Assembly: GCA_025060635.1 (NCBI GenBank)
Contig: JANXBN010000001.1
Span: forward strand, 815,284 to 879,283
Direction of reading: 5' to 3'
Length of the DNA stretch: 64,000 nucleotides
Source of the DNA: Candidatus Kryptonium sp.
Lineage (GTDB): Bacteria > Bacteroidota > Ignavibacteria > Kryptoniales > Kryptoniaceae
Part shown: positions 8,801-23,901 of the stretch, piece after piece
How the letters are laid out: the number at the start of each line of letters is the position of its first letter
How positions within the stretch are numbered: the stretch's first letter is position 1
The notes under the pieces: generated by a model
Told to the model about the DNA's origin: nothing
The model's input: the letters and a program-made list of their open reading frames with translations, nothing else
Database searches by the model: none
Translations under genes and position numbers: made by a program

Positions 8801-9893
8801 AAGGATGGAAAACAGAGTAGCACTCTTACCAGCTGGCGTTTCAATTTTAAGAGCACACGGTCATACTGTCTTAGTTGAAAAAGGCGCTGGGCTTGGCAGT
8901 GGATTTAGCGATGAACTTTATAAAGAGGCAGGCGCTGAAATTGTTGATGATCCAAAGGAAATCTACGCAAAAGCGGATATGATTGTTAAGGTTAAAGAGC
9001 CAATAGGTTATGAGTATGAGTTGCTGAGAAAAGACCAAATCGTATTCACATATTTTCATTTCGCAGCAAGCCGTGAGTTGACAGAGGCAGTTATTAAATC
9101 TGGGTGCATTGCAATTGCGTATGAAACAGTCCAAAAAGATGATGGTTCTTTACCTTTGCTTGAGCCGATGAGCGAAATTGCTGGAAGAATGGCTCCGCAA
9201 GAAGGCGCAAAATATCTTGAAAAAGCAATGGGAGGTCGTGGAGTTTTGCTCGGTGGAGTTCCCGGAGTTGAGCCAGCAGATGTTACAATCATCGGTGCTG
9301 GCGTCGTTGGGACAAACGCAGCGAAAATAGCAGCTGGGCTCGGTGCAAGAGTTACAATTCTTGATGTAAATCTTCAGAGATTGAGATATCTTGATGACAT
9401 CATGCCAAAAAATGTCGTCACAATGGCTTCAAATGAATACAATATAGCAAAAGCGGTTCGTAGAGCGGATGTGTTAATTGGCGCCGTTCTAATTCCCGGA
9501 GCGAAAGCACCAAAACTTGTAACAAAGGAAATGGTTGCTCAAATGAAAGAAGGTGCTGTGATAATTGATGTCTCAGTTGACCAAGGCGGTTGTATTGAAA
9601 CGATAAGAGCGACAACTCACGATGAACCTATTTATGTTGAATATGGAGTTATACATTACGGCGTTGCAAATATGCCAGGTGCTGTGCCAAAAACTTCAAC
9701 AATTGCTCTTACAAATGCGACATTGCCTTATGTGGTTGAACTTGCTGATAAAGGTTTTGAAATGGCAATAAGAACAAACAAAGAATTAAGAAGAGGTGTT
9801 AATATAATTGAAGGTAAAGTAACTCATTTAGGAGTTGCCGAGGCTTTTGGTCTTGAATATACACCGCTTGAGGACTTGATAAAACTTGATTAG
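8772..9893 (+). CDS. ald: Alanine dehydrogenase
   Basis: 373 residues, the usual length. It catalyses NAD-dependent reversible oxidative deamination of L-alanine to pyruvate and ammonia. The N-terminus IVGVPKEIKRMENRVALLP is typical. Catalytic Lys75 (VKVKEP) and His96 (TYFHFAAS) sit at the canonical numbering, and the NAD fold shows IIGAGVVGTNAA near residue 173. The ATG at 8772 lies inside the 3' end of the M16 gene and has a GGAG ribosome site. It precedes nuoG by 21 bases, so NADH-producing alanine oxidation is encoded beside subunits of the NADH-oxidising complex. Confidence 0.97.
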   Translation: MIVGVPKEIKRMENRVALLPAGVSILRAHGHTVLVEKGAGLGSGFSDELYKEAGAEIVDDPKEIYAKADMIVKVKEPIGYEYELLRKDQIVFTYFHFAASRELTEAVIKSGCIAIAYETVQKDDGSLPLLEPMSEIAGRMAPQEGAKYLEKAMGGRGVLLGGVPGVEPADVTIIGAGVVGTNAAKIAAGLGARVTILDVNLQRLRYLDDIMPKNVVTMASNEYNIAKAVRRADVLIGAVLIPGAKAPKLVTKEMVAQMKEGAVIIDVSVDQGGCIETIRATTHDEPIYVEYGVIHYGVANMPGAVPKTSTIALTNATLPYVVELADKGFEMAIRTNKELRRGVNIIEGKVTHLGVAEAFGLEYTPLEDLIKLD

Positions 9894-9914
9894 CAAACAA
9901 AATAAAACATTCAA

Positions 9915-11639
9915 ATGCCAAAAATAACAATAGATGGAATAACCACCGAAGTTAAAGATGGAATAACCGTTCTTCAAGCAGCTCAAGAACTTGGGATTGA
10001 TATACCTCATTTCTGTTATCATCCTGCGCTCTCAATTGCGGGAAATTGCAGAATGTGTCTCGTTGAAATTGAAAAGATGCCGAAACTTGCTATTGCTTGT
10101 GCAACCAGAGTTATGGATGGAATGGTTGTTCACACTCAAAGTGAAAAAGTTAAAAAAGCAAGACAAGCTGTTCTTGAATTTATATTGATCAATCATCCAT
10201 TAGATTGCCCGATATGTGATGAGGCGGGTGAATGCAAACTTCAAAATTATACATACATCTATGGTCCGGGACATAGCAGATTTGACGAGGAAAAAGTTCA
10301 CAAGCCAAAAAGAGTTCCGCTTGGTCCAAATGTGGTTCTTGATGTTGAAAGATGCATAATGTGTTCAAGATGTGTGAGATTTTTTGAGGAAATAGTAAAA
10401 GATCCGCAATTGACATTTGTACAGCGAGGAGATAGAGTAGTTTTGACAACTTTTCCGGGCAAACGAGTTGATAATCCATATTCAATGAATATAATTGACA
10501 TCTGTCCAGTTGGTGCTCTTACCTCAAAAGATTTCAGGTTTAAGGAGCGAACCTGGAACATGACCGCTGTCCCAAGCGTATGCACTGGTTGCGCAAGAGG
10601 TTGTAATGTCTATCTATGGGTGAGAAATAATGAAATTTTGAGAATCACTCCAAGGGTTAATATGGAAGTCAATAGATATTGGATGTGTGACTATGGTCGT
10701 TTTACTTATAAACCTGTAAACTCTGACGACAGAATAAAATCCCCAATGATTCGTCAAAATGGAGAACTTGTTGAAGTTGATTGGGATATCGCAATTGAGA
10801 AAGCTGCTTCAATACTTAAAACAGTCAAACCAGATGGAGTCGCTGTGATAGGTTCTGCCTACGCAACAAACGAGGATAATTTCGTCCTTCAAAAATTCGC
10901 TAAATCTGTCCTCAAGACAAAATACATTGACTTTATACCGCATGTCAAAGATGGAGATGAAGATGATTTTCTCATAAGAGCAGATAAAACTCCAAATTCA
11001 ACCGGAGCTAAACTCGTCGGAATCAAAGCGAATAACGGCTTTGGATTTGACGCAATAGTTGAAGGATTGAAAGCAAAAAAGATTAAAGTTATATATGTTA
11101 TGGATGATGACATTGTTTTAAACGATGAGATTTACAACCTGCTTGACGATGTTGAATTAATTGTTCACACAACGAATAGGAATAAAACTGTTGAAAAAGC
11201 GAAGGTTGTATTTGCAAGTGCATCTTTTGCGGAGAAAGAGGGAACATTTACGAATTTTGAAGGAAGGGTTCAAAAAATAAATATAGCAGTGCTACCGAAA
11301 GATATTGAACCATACATGCTTCATAAACCGAGAAAGTTTGGCGAGGCAAGACCAAACACTGGTGAAATTGATAAATCAAAATTTGCTTTTTCAAGATTAT
11401 TCAAGTTTGGAACTGAATTTGACAGATGGGCAAACGCTGAAAGAAGAAATGTTAAACCTTCGTGGTGGGTGATAACTCAAATAGCCAACGAGCTTGGTGG
11501 AAAATTTAGCTATAAAAATGTTAAAGATGTATTTAGCGACCTTTCACAAAGCATTCGTGAGTTCAAGGGTTTAAGCTACGAATCCATTGGTGATGAGGGA
11601 GCATTCATAAATAAAGAAATGGCTACGGTTGAGTTTTAA
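9915..11639 (+). CDS. nuoG: NADH-quinone oxidoreductase subunit G (short form)
   Basis: 574 residues, peripheral-arm iron-sulfur subunit of complex I. Cluster ligands are complete: [2Fe-2S] Cys34/45/48/62; His94-Cys98/101/107; [4Fe-4S] Cys147/150/153 with Cys197; and an additional N7-type set Cys223/226/230 with Cys258, present only in some lineages. The molybdopterin-oxidoreductase-like part after about residue 260 is much shorter than in long NuoG proteins (700-900 residues). The gene ends with an ordinary stop and no frame break is seen, so this is probably a natural short form. It is followed by nuoH and nuoI on the same strand. Confidence 0.93.
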   Translation: MPKITIDGITTEVKDGITVLQAAQELGIDIPHFCYHPALSIAGNCRMCLVEIEKMPKLAIACATRVMDGMVVHTQSEKVKKARQAVLEFILINHPLDCPICDEAGECKLQNYTYIYGPGHSRFDEEKVHKPKRVPLGPNVVLDVERCIMCSRCVRFFEEIVKDPQLTFVQRGDRVVLTTFPGKRVDNPYSMNIIDICPVGALTSKDFRFKERTWNMTAVPSVCTGCARGCNVYLWVRNNEILRITPRVNMEVNRYWMCDYGRFTYKPVNSDDRIKSPMIRQNGELVEVDWDIAIEKAASILKTVKPDGVAVIGSAYATNEDNFVLQKFAKSVLKTKYIDFIPHVKDGDEDDFLIRADKTPNSTGAKLVGIKANNGFGFDAIVEGLKAKKIKVIYVMDDDIVLNDEIYNLLDDVELIVHTTNRNKTVEKAKVVFASASFAEKEGTFTNFEGRVQKINIAVLPKDIEPYMLHKPRKFGEARPNTGEIDKSKFAFSRLFKFGTEFDRWANAERRNVKPSWWVITQIANELGGKFSYKNVKDVFSDLSQSIREFKGLSYESIGDEGAFINKEMATVEF

Positions 11640-11647
11640 TTTAATCT

Positions 11648-11664
11648 CCCCCCTTCGTGGGGGG
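11648..11664 (+). terminator. GC-rich hairpin between nuoG and nuoH
   Basis: Six C (11648-11653) pair with six G (11659-11664) around a TTCGT loop, followed by a mixed A/T tract with five T a few bases on. It could attenuate read-through into nuoH or act as a processing site. The T tract is interrupted, so full termination is uncertain. Confidence 0.45.
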
Positions 11665-11716
11665 TAATTATTTTTGTTGAGAATGGAAAATTTTTTAAAC
11701 AAAAAGCACAAAGCAC

Positions 11717-12733
11717 ATGGAAACGCTATTGATTGTCGTAATTAAATCAGCGATTTTCATACTTCTTTTCTTAACTGTTTCAGCTGTTTTGACATATGTG
11801 GAAAGAAGAATTTCGGCGTTTATTCAAGATCGTCTTGGTCCGAACAGAGTCGGTCCATTTGGGTTGTTTCAGCCAATTGCAGATGTTGTTAAAATTATTT
11901 TCAAAGAAGAAATCATCCCTGCAAACGCTGACAAAACTTTACACACGATCGCACCTATAATTTCGCTCTTTGTTGCTTACAGCGTTTTTGCAGTTTTGCC
12001 ACTTGGAGAAAAACTTGTTATCAACGGAAATGAAATTAAACTTGTCGTAGCTGATGTAAATATCGGTTTTCTTTACATTCTTGCGCTAAGCTCGCTCGGC
12101 GTTTACGGAATAACATTAAGCGGATGGTCATCAAATAATAAGTATTCACTTCTCGGTGCTTTGAGGGCTTCGGCTCAAATGATAAGTTATGAGCTTTCGC
12201 TCGGACTTTCGCTCGTCGGTGTTGTTCTCGTTTCTGGATCAATCCAAATTGACGAGATAATTCGCTCTCAAGCAAATGTCTGGAATATATTTTATCAACC
12301 TGTTGGTTTTATAATTTTCCTTGTCTCTGCGTTCGCTGAAACTAACAGATTGCCTTTTGATTTACCTGAAGCTGAACCTGAACTTGTCGCTGGTTATCAT
12401 ACTGAGTATTCTGGTATGAAATTTGGAGCGTTTTATCTTGCAGAATATACCAACATAATAACAGCAAGTTTGCTTATGACGGCATTTTATTTTGGAGGTT
12501 GGTATTTCCCATTTGTTGACATTTATAGTGGTATGAATCCGAACCTCGCTGGAATTTTACAAGTAATTGTGTTCTTTGCAAAAGCTGGAGTTATAATTTT
12601 CTTGTTCATGCTCGTTAGATGGACTTTGCCGAGGTTTAGATATGATCAACTAATGCGTCTTGGATGGCAAGTTTTGTTACCGCTTGCTCTTTTAAATGTC
12701 CTTGCAACTGGACTTGTTAAGATGATTATTTAA
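11717..12733 (+). CDS. nuoH: NADH-quinone oxidoreductase subunit H
   Basis: 338-residue integral membrane subunit of complex I at the quinone-binding junction. Diagnostic segments are YVERRISAFIQDRLGPNRVG near the N-terminus, SAFAETNRLPFDLPEAEPEL in the conserved acidic loop, and GYHTEYSGMKFGAFYLAEY. About eight hydrophobic helices are visible, as expected. It follows nuoG after 77 bases and precedes nuoI. Confidence 0.97.
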   Translation: METLLIVVIKSAIFILLFLTVSAVLTYVERRISAFIQDRLGPNRVGPFGLFQPIADVVKIIFKEEIIPANADKTLHTIAPIISLFVAYSVFAVLPLGEKLVINGNEIKLVVADVNIGFLYILALSSLGVYGITLSGWSSNNKYSLLGALRASAQMISYELSLGLSLVGVVLVSGSIQIDEIIRSQANVWNIFYQPVGFIIFLVSAFAETNRLPFDLPEAEPELVAGYHTEYSGMKFGAFYLAEYTNIITASLLMTAFYFGGWYFPFVDIYSGMNPNLAGILQVIVFFAKAGVIIFLFMLVRWTLPRFRYDQLMRLGWQVLLPLALLNVLATGLVKMII

Positions 12734-12793
12734 ATGAAAACCATCAACGCGACTTTACATATTCAGCAAAATCAAAAATAAATTTAATCTACC

Positions 12794-13324
12794 ATGACGG
12801 AGATAAAAACAAACGGAAGACCGAGGACAAGGGAGATAAAGCGAAAGGCGAATATGAATCTGCTTGAACGACTTTATCTTCCTGAAATTATAAAGGGTTT
12901 GAGCATAACATTTCGTCAGATATTCAAACCGAAGGTTACATTTGAATATCCAGATGTTAAGTGGCAACCACCAGCTTCGTTCCGCGGAAGACCTGTCCTT
13001 GTGGTTGATGATGAAACAGGAGTTGAAAGATGCGTTGCTTGTGGACTATGTGCAAGGGTATGTCCAGCGCTTGCTATTGAAGTTGTAGCTGATGAAACTG
13101 AACTTGATAAGGAACGATATCCGAAAAAATTTGAAATAAATATGTTGCGTTGTATATACTGCGGGCTTTGCGAAGAGGTCTGTCCAGAAGAAGCGATCGT
13201 GATGAGCAAAGAATATGAGCTTGTTTTCACAAATAGAGAAGAAGCCATATTCGGGAAAGATAAACTTTTAGTGCCAGCTTCAAAATTAAAAGATCGGCTT
13301 GAATTTTTAAAACAGATGCGATAA
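12794..13324 (+). CDS. nuoI: NADH-quinone oxidoreductase subunit I
   Basis: 176-residue ferredoxin-like subunit carrying two [4Fe-4S] clusters that pass electrons towards the quinone site. The two motifs are [16 protein letters not shown] and [16 protein letters not shown]. The first 20 residues are basic and poorly typical. An internal ATG at 12854, preceded by AAAGG, gives a 156-residue protein beginning [11 protein letters not shown] and may be the real start. It closes the nuoG-H-I trio; no other complex I genes are in this window, so the rest must be encoded elsewhere. Confidence 0.93.
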   Translation: MTEIKTNGRPRTREIKRKANMNLLERLYLPEIIKGLSITFRQIFKPKVTFEYPDVKWQPPASFRGRPVLVVDDETGVERCVACGLCARVCPALAIEVVADETELDKERYPKKFEINMLRCIYCGLCEEVCPEEAIVMSKEYELVFTNREEAIFGKDKLLVPASKLKDRLEFLKQMR

Positions 13325-13344
13325 AATAAAACCTTCTGCTCGCT

Positions 13345-15036
13345 ATGGACGATGATAAAAGTTCAATGTGTTTTAAATTAGGTTTGCGTAATCTTTTGTT
13401 TTTCATCTTTGCGTTGACTATAACAGTTTCTCAATCTTTCGCGCAGAGAATCTCGTTTATACAATATCCAAATGAGGTTGTAAGAGGCGAGAGGTTCGCT
13501 ATTAAGCTTGATGTGTTATCTGAACCTGATGACACAATTTTAGTAATTCTTTCTACCGATGGGGACATAACTCTAAGTGAGAGCTATTTAATCGGAGATT
13601 CAATTCTCAACATTGAGCCAGCAAGATTAAATCAGTTCTCAACCGTGAGAAACAATTTGCCGAAAGGATTTGTCGGTAGGAGAATGTTTTTCTTTGTTGA
13701 TACATTAACACATTCGTCTGCTTTGCGAAGTTATGTGTTCGTAGCGAGCACCAAGTCAGTTGGTGAAATTCAGTTGAAATTTTTACCTGTGAAATTTTCT
13801 ATTGATTCCCTGATCTTTGATCCATCTGAATTAGAAAAAGCCCAAGTCAATATCAAAGTTAAAAATTATATTGAAAAAACGGCGGGTCTTTGTGTAAGAT
13901 TTGAAAAGGATGGTTTTATTAGATTTAATGTAAACGAAAAATTTAGCGCAAAGAATGGTTTCACGCTTTCGTTCTGGATGAGAGCAACATCAATGAGGGG
14001 AAGAGCAATTTCAATTAGGTCGGGGATTGATAGAAGCTTTATCACGGTCGGGCTAAAAGCTGGAAATATATTCCTTTCAATGAGCAATTCAATTGGGAAA
14101 TACGAAATAACACTGCCGAAGTTTGTAAGCGATGGGAATTGGCACAATGTTTTAATAATAGCAAGCGGAACCGAAAATATCTTGAGATTTTATGTTGATG
14201 GAGAAAAAATTGATGAAATCTTCATACCGAATCTCTCACAGTTTGAGGTCAACCGTCCCATTGTGAGGCTTGAGAATGTTTCTATTGATGAAGTTGTAAT
14301 GTTCAAAGCAAGAAAATCAGAACTTGTCCAGCGACTCCCGAGATACTTTGTCAAGGTTGATAGCGATATATTTTTCTTTTTAAAGTTTGAAAACGAAACG
14401 ATCAACATCTCTGGAAATGTAAGCAACCTTGAATATAGTGGTGTTAAGTTTATTCCATCTTCTGCGCCAATTTGTTCTCCAGAGATAAAAATTTCGGCCG
14501 AGATGAAAGGAAATGACATCACAATAATCTGGGAAATTGAAGATCCTATATTTGTTGATAAGTTCGTCGTGGAGAGAAAAATAAAAGACGAAATCTTTCA
14601 ACCTGTTTATCAAGTTTCATCTTCCGATCAGAAAAGGTATGTCTTCGTTGATAATACAGTTGAAAGCAACGCAGTTTATTATTACAGGGTCAAACGAATT
14701 AACAAAGATGGGAGTTCCGAATATTCTGATGAGGTCAAAATAGGAATTGGTTTAAACAAGGATTTTGAGATCATTGGAAATTTCCCAAATCCGTTTAATT
14801 CCGAAACAAAGATAATTTATCATCTTTTCAACGATACCTATGTCCGATTGACCGTTTATGACATAGTAGGTCGTGAGATTGCCGTTTTAGTTGATGGGTT
14901 TCAAAGCGCAGGAAGAAAGGAAGTTTTATTTAATCTCGGGAATGTTAAGATCAACGAGATGACAAGCGGAATTTATTTGTATAAACTTCAAACACAACGC
15001 GGATATGAGGTAAGAAAAATGATAGTCATAAAATGA
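13345..15036 (+). CDS. Secreted LamG-domain protein with type IX secretion sorting tail
   Basis: 563 residues. A signal peptide (hydrophobic stretch LLFFIFALTITV, ending SFAQ) is followed by an N-terminal beta region, then a LamG/concanavalin-like fold around residues 190-330 (GFTLSFWMRATS, DGNWHNVLI, RFYVDGEKIDE). A fibronectin type III-like segment follows at about 375-468, then the Por/T9SS C-terminal tail (NFPNPFNSETKI, VYDIVGREIAVLVDG, SGIYLYKLQT). The tail implies export across the outer membrane and surface attachment or release. An alternative start at 13366 leaves the signal peptide intact. The gene overlaps the next by 4 bases (ATGA), so it is coupled to the glycosidase-like lipoprotein. 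It probably binds glycans or protein, but the ligand is unknown. Confidence 0.85.
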   Translation: MDDDKSSMCFKLGLRNLLFFIFALTITVSQSFAQRISFIQYPNEVVRGERFAIKLDVLSEPDDTILVILSTDGDITLSESYLIGDSILNIEPARLNQFSTVRNNLPKGFVGRRMFFFVDTLTHSSALRSYVFVASTKSVGEIQLKFLPVKFSIDSLIFDPSELEKAQVNIKVKNYIEKTAGLCVRFEKDGFIRFNVNEKFSAKNGFTLSFWMRATSMRGRAISIRSGIDRSFITVGLKAGNIFLSMSNSIGKYEITLPKFVSDGNWHNVLIIASGTENILRFYVDGEKIDEIFIPNLSQFEVNRPIVRLENVSIDEVVMFKARKSELVQRLPRYFVKVDSDIFFFLKFENETINISGNVSNLEYSGVKFIPSSAPICSPEIKISAEMKGNDITIIWEIEDPIFVDKFVVERKIKDEIFQPVYQVSSSDQKRYVFVDNTVESNAVYYYRVKRINKDGSSEYSDEVKIGIGLNKDFEIIGNFPNPFNSETKIIYHLFNDTYVRLTVYDIVGREIAVLVDGFQSAGRKEVLFNLGNVKINEMTSGIYLYKLQTQRGYEVRKMIVIK

Positions 15037-16871
15037 GAAATCTTTTTCTAATCCTTCTCATTGCGTTTTTTATTTTTTCGTGTTCCTCTTCAAAATACAC
15101 CAGTGGCGTCAAAAAGATGATTGACTTAAGTGGCGAATGGCTTTTTAAAGTTGACCCAGAAGATGTTGGGCTTTCACAGTTTTGGTATTCTGCTAATTTT
15201 GATAGAACTGATTGGGAAAAAGTTGAAGTGCCGAGCTTTTGGGAAAGATATTCTAATTTTTCAAAGCACGATGGAATTGCATGGTATTATAAAAGTTTTG
15301 AGGTCAAAAGAATTGACAAAGGGAAAAAATACGCAATTTTATTTGGTGGCGTAGATGACGATTGCGGAGTTTGGTTAAATGGTGAATTGGTTGGTGAACA
15401 TCGTGGATATAGCGATGATTTTTATTTTGATGTGACGAAATTTTTAAAACAAGGGATAAATGAGATTGTCGTGATGGTTTATGATCACGGTGGACCTGGT
15501 GGGATTTACAAGCCAGTTGCAATAGTTGAATATTCGGAAATCGCTGATCTTTTGAAAAGCGAGTTTTATTACAAAAAAGCAAGAAAAAGTGAAGAATGGG
15601 TTAAAGATGCCGTAATTTACGAAATCTATCCAAGGGCATTTTCAAGAGAAGGAACATTTAAAGAGATAGAAAAAGAGATCCCACGGCTTAAAGATCTTGG
15701 GATAAATGTCATATGGCTTATGCCGATTCATCCGATTGGAAAAGAAAAAAGAAAAGGAACGCTCGGAAGCCCATATTCAGTAAAAGATTACTACGAAATA
15801 AATCCTGAATACGGAACGAAAGAAGATTTCAAATCGCTCGTTAAAACAGCGCATGAAAATGGAATAAGGGTCATAATTGATCTTGTGATAAATCACACCG
15901 CTTGGGACAATGAGTTAATTAGAAAACATCCTGACTGGTATTCCAAAAACGATGAAGGGGAGATAATATCCCCAAATTCTGACTGGACAGATGTCGCTGA
16001 TTTAAATTACGATAATCCAGAGTTAAGAAGATACATGCTTGATGTGATGAAATACTGGATCAGAGAGTTTGACATTGATGGCTATCGCTGTGATGTTGCT
16101 GAGCTTGTCCCGATTGATTTTTGGAACGAAGCGAGAAAAGAGCTTGATAAAATTAAACCTGTGCTGATGCTTGCGGAGGGAAGCTTGCCAGAACAGCATC
16201 TTGAGGCGTTTGATTTAACATATAGTTGGAATGTTTACGATGCACTCGCAAGGATAATAAGAAAGGGGCATTTGCCTTCCGTTCTTGACAATGTGCTTGA
16301 AAGCGAAAAATACAAGTTCCCGAAAGGAGCGTTGAGATTGCGATTTAACGAAAATCACGATAAACCAAGAGCTGTTAAGTTCTTTGGAGATGAAGGCGCG
16401 CTCGTTTCAGCTGTTATCGTAAATACAATTCCAGGCGTCCCACTCATTTACAATGGACAGGAATATGGCGATACGACAAATCTTTCACTTTTTGAAAAGC
16501 AAGTGATGTCAAGGGACGAGAGCGAAAGAGGGAGAAAATTTTACTCGTTCTATAAAAAATTGTTTAACTTTAGAAAAAATTCTCTTGCTCTGAAAAGAGG
16601 AGAAATGATCAAAGCGAAAACTCTAAATGATGATAAGATCTACGCTTTCTGGAGAAAATACGAAGACGAAGTTGTCCTCGTCGTGGCGAATCTTTCAACA
16701 TGGGGCGTGACGACCAAACTGCAGGTTGATGAAATTTTGAAGAAAAAAATTAAAAATGGAAAAGTTAAATTTTACGATGTCTTTGAAGACAGAAACGCAG
16801 AGGTTAAAATTGATGAATTCGTGAACTTCAAACTTGAACCGCTCGGATTTAAACTCATCCAAATTTTTTAA
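15033..16871 (+). CDS. Lipoprotein glycoside hydrolase: GH2-type sugar-binding domain fused to a GH13 alpha-amylase domain
   Basis: 612 residues with a lipobox (FIFSC, Cys17). Residues about 30-165 form a GH2 N-terminal jelly-roll ([42 protein letters not shown]). From about 190 a GH13 barrel follows ([25 protein letters not shown]) with the triad nucleophile Asp354 (YRCDVAE), acid/base Glu382 (MLAEGS) and Asp443 (NENHD). It is predicted to be anchored in the envelope and to act on alpha-glucans such as maltodextrins. It overlaps the T9SS LamG gene by 4 bases, suggesting a surface glycan-use pair. The GH2N-GH13 order is unusual for amylases. Confidence 0.9.
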   Translation: MRNLFLILLIAFFIFSCSSSKYTSGVKKMIDLSGEWLFKVDPEDVGLSQFWYSANFDRTDWEKVEVPSFWERYSNFSKHDGIAWYYKSFEVKRIDKGKKYAILFGGVDDDCGVWLNGELVGEHRGYSDDFYFDVTKFLKQGINEIVVMVYDHGGPGGIYKPVAIVEYSEIADLLKSEFYYKKARKSEEWVKDAVIYEIYPRAFSREGTFKEIEKEIPRLKDLGINVIWLMPIHPIGKEKRKGTLGSPYSVKDYYEINPEYGTKEDFKSLVKTAHENGIRVIIDLVINHTAWDNELIRKHPDWYSKNDEGEIISPNSDWTDVADLNYDNPELRRYMLDVMKYWIREFDIDGYRCDVAELVPIDFWNEARKELDKIKPVLMLAEGSLPEQHLEAFDLTYSWNVYDALARIIRKGHLPSVLDNVLESEKYKFPKGALRLRFNENHDKPRAVKFFGDEGALVSAVIVNTIPGVPLIYNGQEYGDTTNLSLFEKQVMSRDESERGRKFYSFYKKLFNFRKNSLALKRGEMIKAKTLNDDKIYAFWRKYEDEVVLVVANLSTWGVTTKLQVDEILKKKIKNGKVKFYDVFEDRNAEVKIDEFVNFKLEPLGFKLIQIF

Positions 16872-16893
16872 AACAAAGTTAAATCAATCCGTT

Positions 16894-17293
16894 ATGAAAT
16901 CTTACACCGAGTATTTAACCTTCAACACAAAAAACAAGCGTGAGATAATTAACATCACTGATAAAGTAAACGAAGCATTGAAGAAGAGCGGAATAAAAGA
17001 AGGTTTTTGCCTTGTTTCAGCAATGCATGTGACCGCAGCAGTTTTTGTCAACGATGATGAAGATGGTCTGCTTGAAGATTTAAGCGAATGGCTTGAGAAA
17101 CTTGCCCCATTTAATCCAAATTATAAACATCACAGAACTGGTGAAACAAACGCAGATGCTCATCTAAAAAGCTTGCTGATCCATCACGAGGTAATTATCC
17201 CTGTCACAGATGGACGGCTTGATTTCGGACCATGGCAACAAGTTTTCTACGCTGAATTTGACGGTCAAAGAAGAAAAAGAGTCGTGATTAAAA

Positions 17294-17307
<14 letters not shown>
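16894..17307 (+). CDS. YjbQ / UPF0047 family protein
   Basis: 137 residues from the ATG at 16894 ([18 protein letters not shown]). A further in-frame upstream ATG would run into the previous gene and add 20 residues atypical of the family. Conserved features are [18 protein letters not shown], the segment [18 protein letters not shown] and [18 protein letters not shown]. Members show weak thiamine-phosphate synthase activity in vitro, but the physiological role is unsettled. The 3' end overlaps the end of the convergent glnE gene by 14 bases. Confidence 0.9.
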
Positions 17308-22711
<5,404 letters not shown>

Positions 22712-22715
22712 TGAT

Positions 22716-23042
22716 CTATTCAGTTTCTTCGTTATTTTCTTCTGTAGTTTTCTCAGTTGGGATTACCTTTGGAACTTTAAAGAAAAATTCTGTTCTTGCG
22801 GGCGCGTTTTTTAAAATTTCTTCCCGTGGGTAACTTTCTTTGACTATGTCATCACGAAACACATTTTTTAAATCAATCACATGATAAAGCGGTTCAACAT
22901 TTGTCGTGTCAAGCTCATTTAGCTTGTCTATGTATTCAAGAATTCGGTTAAATTGTTCTGTGAATTTTTCTTTTTCCTCCTCTTTGAACTCAAGTCGTGC
23001 TAATTTTGCTATGTATTCAACATCTTTAATTGTGATTGCCAT
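22716..23042 (-). CDS. gatC: Aspartyl/glutamyl-tRNA amidotransferase subunit C
   Basis: 108 residues. It stabilises the GatAB amidotransferase that converts mischarged Glu-tRNA(Gln) or Asp-tRNA(Asn). Recognisable by IKDVEYIAKLARLEF, the FNRILEYIDKLNELDT helix, VEPLYHV and the RDD segment. The C-terminal 12 or so residues are an acidic Glu/Asn/Thr tail. gatA and gatB are not nearby. It lies in the plsC-gatC-kdsB-pyrG-glnE operon with gaps of 3-4 bases. Confidence 0.95.
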   Translation of the reverse strand: MAITIKDVEYIAKLARLEFKEEEKEKFTEQFNRILEYIDKLNELDTTNVEPLYHVIDLKNVFRDDIVKESYPREEILKNAPARTEFFFKVPKVIPTEKTTEENNEETE

Positions 23043-23045
23043 AGA

Positions 23046-23825
23046 TTAAAGGTTTTTTATTTTTTTGAGATTTTTGGCGATTATTTCTCGTGTTAATTCC
23101 ATAAGTTTCGTCTCACCCTCTCTGCCTGTAAAGTTGCTAACCTCAATAGGTTTGTCAATTAGAATTTCAATTGTCCCAGGGTTTATTTCAAGTTTATGTT
23201 TTCGCATAATTTGATGGCTGTTCAAGATCGTAACTGGGACGACGGGTGTATTTGATTTAATTGCAAGCATAAAACCGCCCCGCTTAAACGGCAAAAGCTC
23301 TCCGTTAACACTCCTCGTTCCTTCTGCGAAGACAAGAACTGAAACGCCGCTTTTGATCTTTTCAATCGCTTTTTGAACGCTTTTGATAGCTCTTTTAGGA
23401 TTTCTTCTGTCAATTAGTATGTATCCTCCGTATTTTAAAAGCCATCCCCATAAAGGTATCTTTCCGAGCTCCTGTTTCGCAAGAAAACGAATTTGATCAG
23501 GGATACCGCAAATAAGAGCTGGTATGTCCATTGCGCTTGCGTGGTTTGAGATGTAAATGTAATTCTTCTTGCTTAAAATATTTTCAATGCCTTTGACCTT
23601 GACTTTGACATTGAAAATTAGAAGAACAATTTTTGACCAAATTTTCGCCATAAAGTGATAGATTTTCCCTTTATAGTTGAAAGGGAGAAGCAACGCAGTA
23701 ATTATTCCCATCGGAATTGTTATTAAAACAATAATCCCAGCTTTTAGCCAAAAAAGAATTTTCCTCATTTCAACTTCAACAGGTTGGTTTTTTACAATGA
23801 TAATCAAAAGGGATGATAAAATCAA
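23046..23825 (-). CDS. plsC: 1-acyl-sn-glycerol-3-phosphate acyltransferase
   Basis: 259 residues. It makes phosphatidic acid at the inner membrane. The acyltransferase block I NHASAMD (HxxxxD) and block III FAEGTRS are both present, with block IV VVPVTI downstream. Two hydrophobic segments near the N-terminus anchor it. The listed ATG gives an extra hydrophobic leader; an internal ATG at 23768 (MRKILFWLKAG) would also give a complete enzyme of about 240 residues and may be the true start. It is the first gene of the minus operon and diverges from the phosphohexomutase gene. Confidence 0.92.
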   Translation of the reverse strand: MILSSLLIIIVKNQPVEVEMRKILFWLKAGIIVLITIPMGIITALLLPFNYKGKIYHFMAKIWSKIVLLIFNVKVKVKGIENILSKKNYIYISNHASAMDIPALICGIPDQIRFLAKQELGKIPLWGWLLKYGGYILIDRRNPKRAIKSVQKAIEKIKSGVSVLVFAEGTRSVNGELLPFKRGGFMLAIKSNTPVVPVTILNSHQIMRKHKLEINPGTIEILIDKPIEVSNFTGREGETKLMELTREIIAKNLKKIKNL

Positions 23826-23901
23826 GTTGATTCGGATTTTGTCAATTTTTGTTTATTTGTGTAAATTTTTGAAAAGTCGTAAAAAATAAAACCAATGAAA
23901 A

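Noticed and set aside
9915-11639. NuoG truncated by a frameshift
   Set aside because: The gene has a clean stop, all iron-sulfur ligands and no continuing NuoG sequence in other frames after it; a natural short form is simpler.
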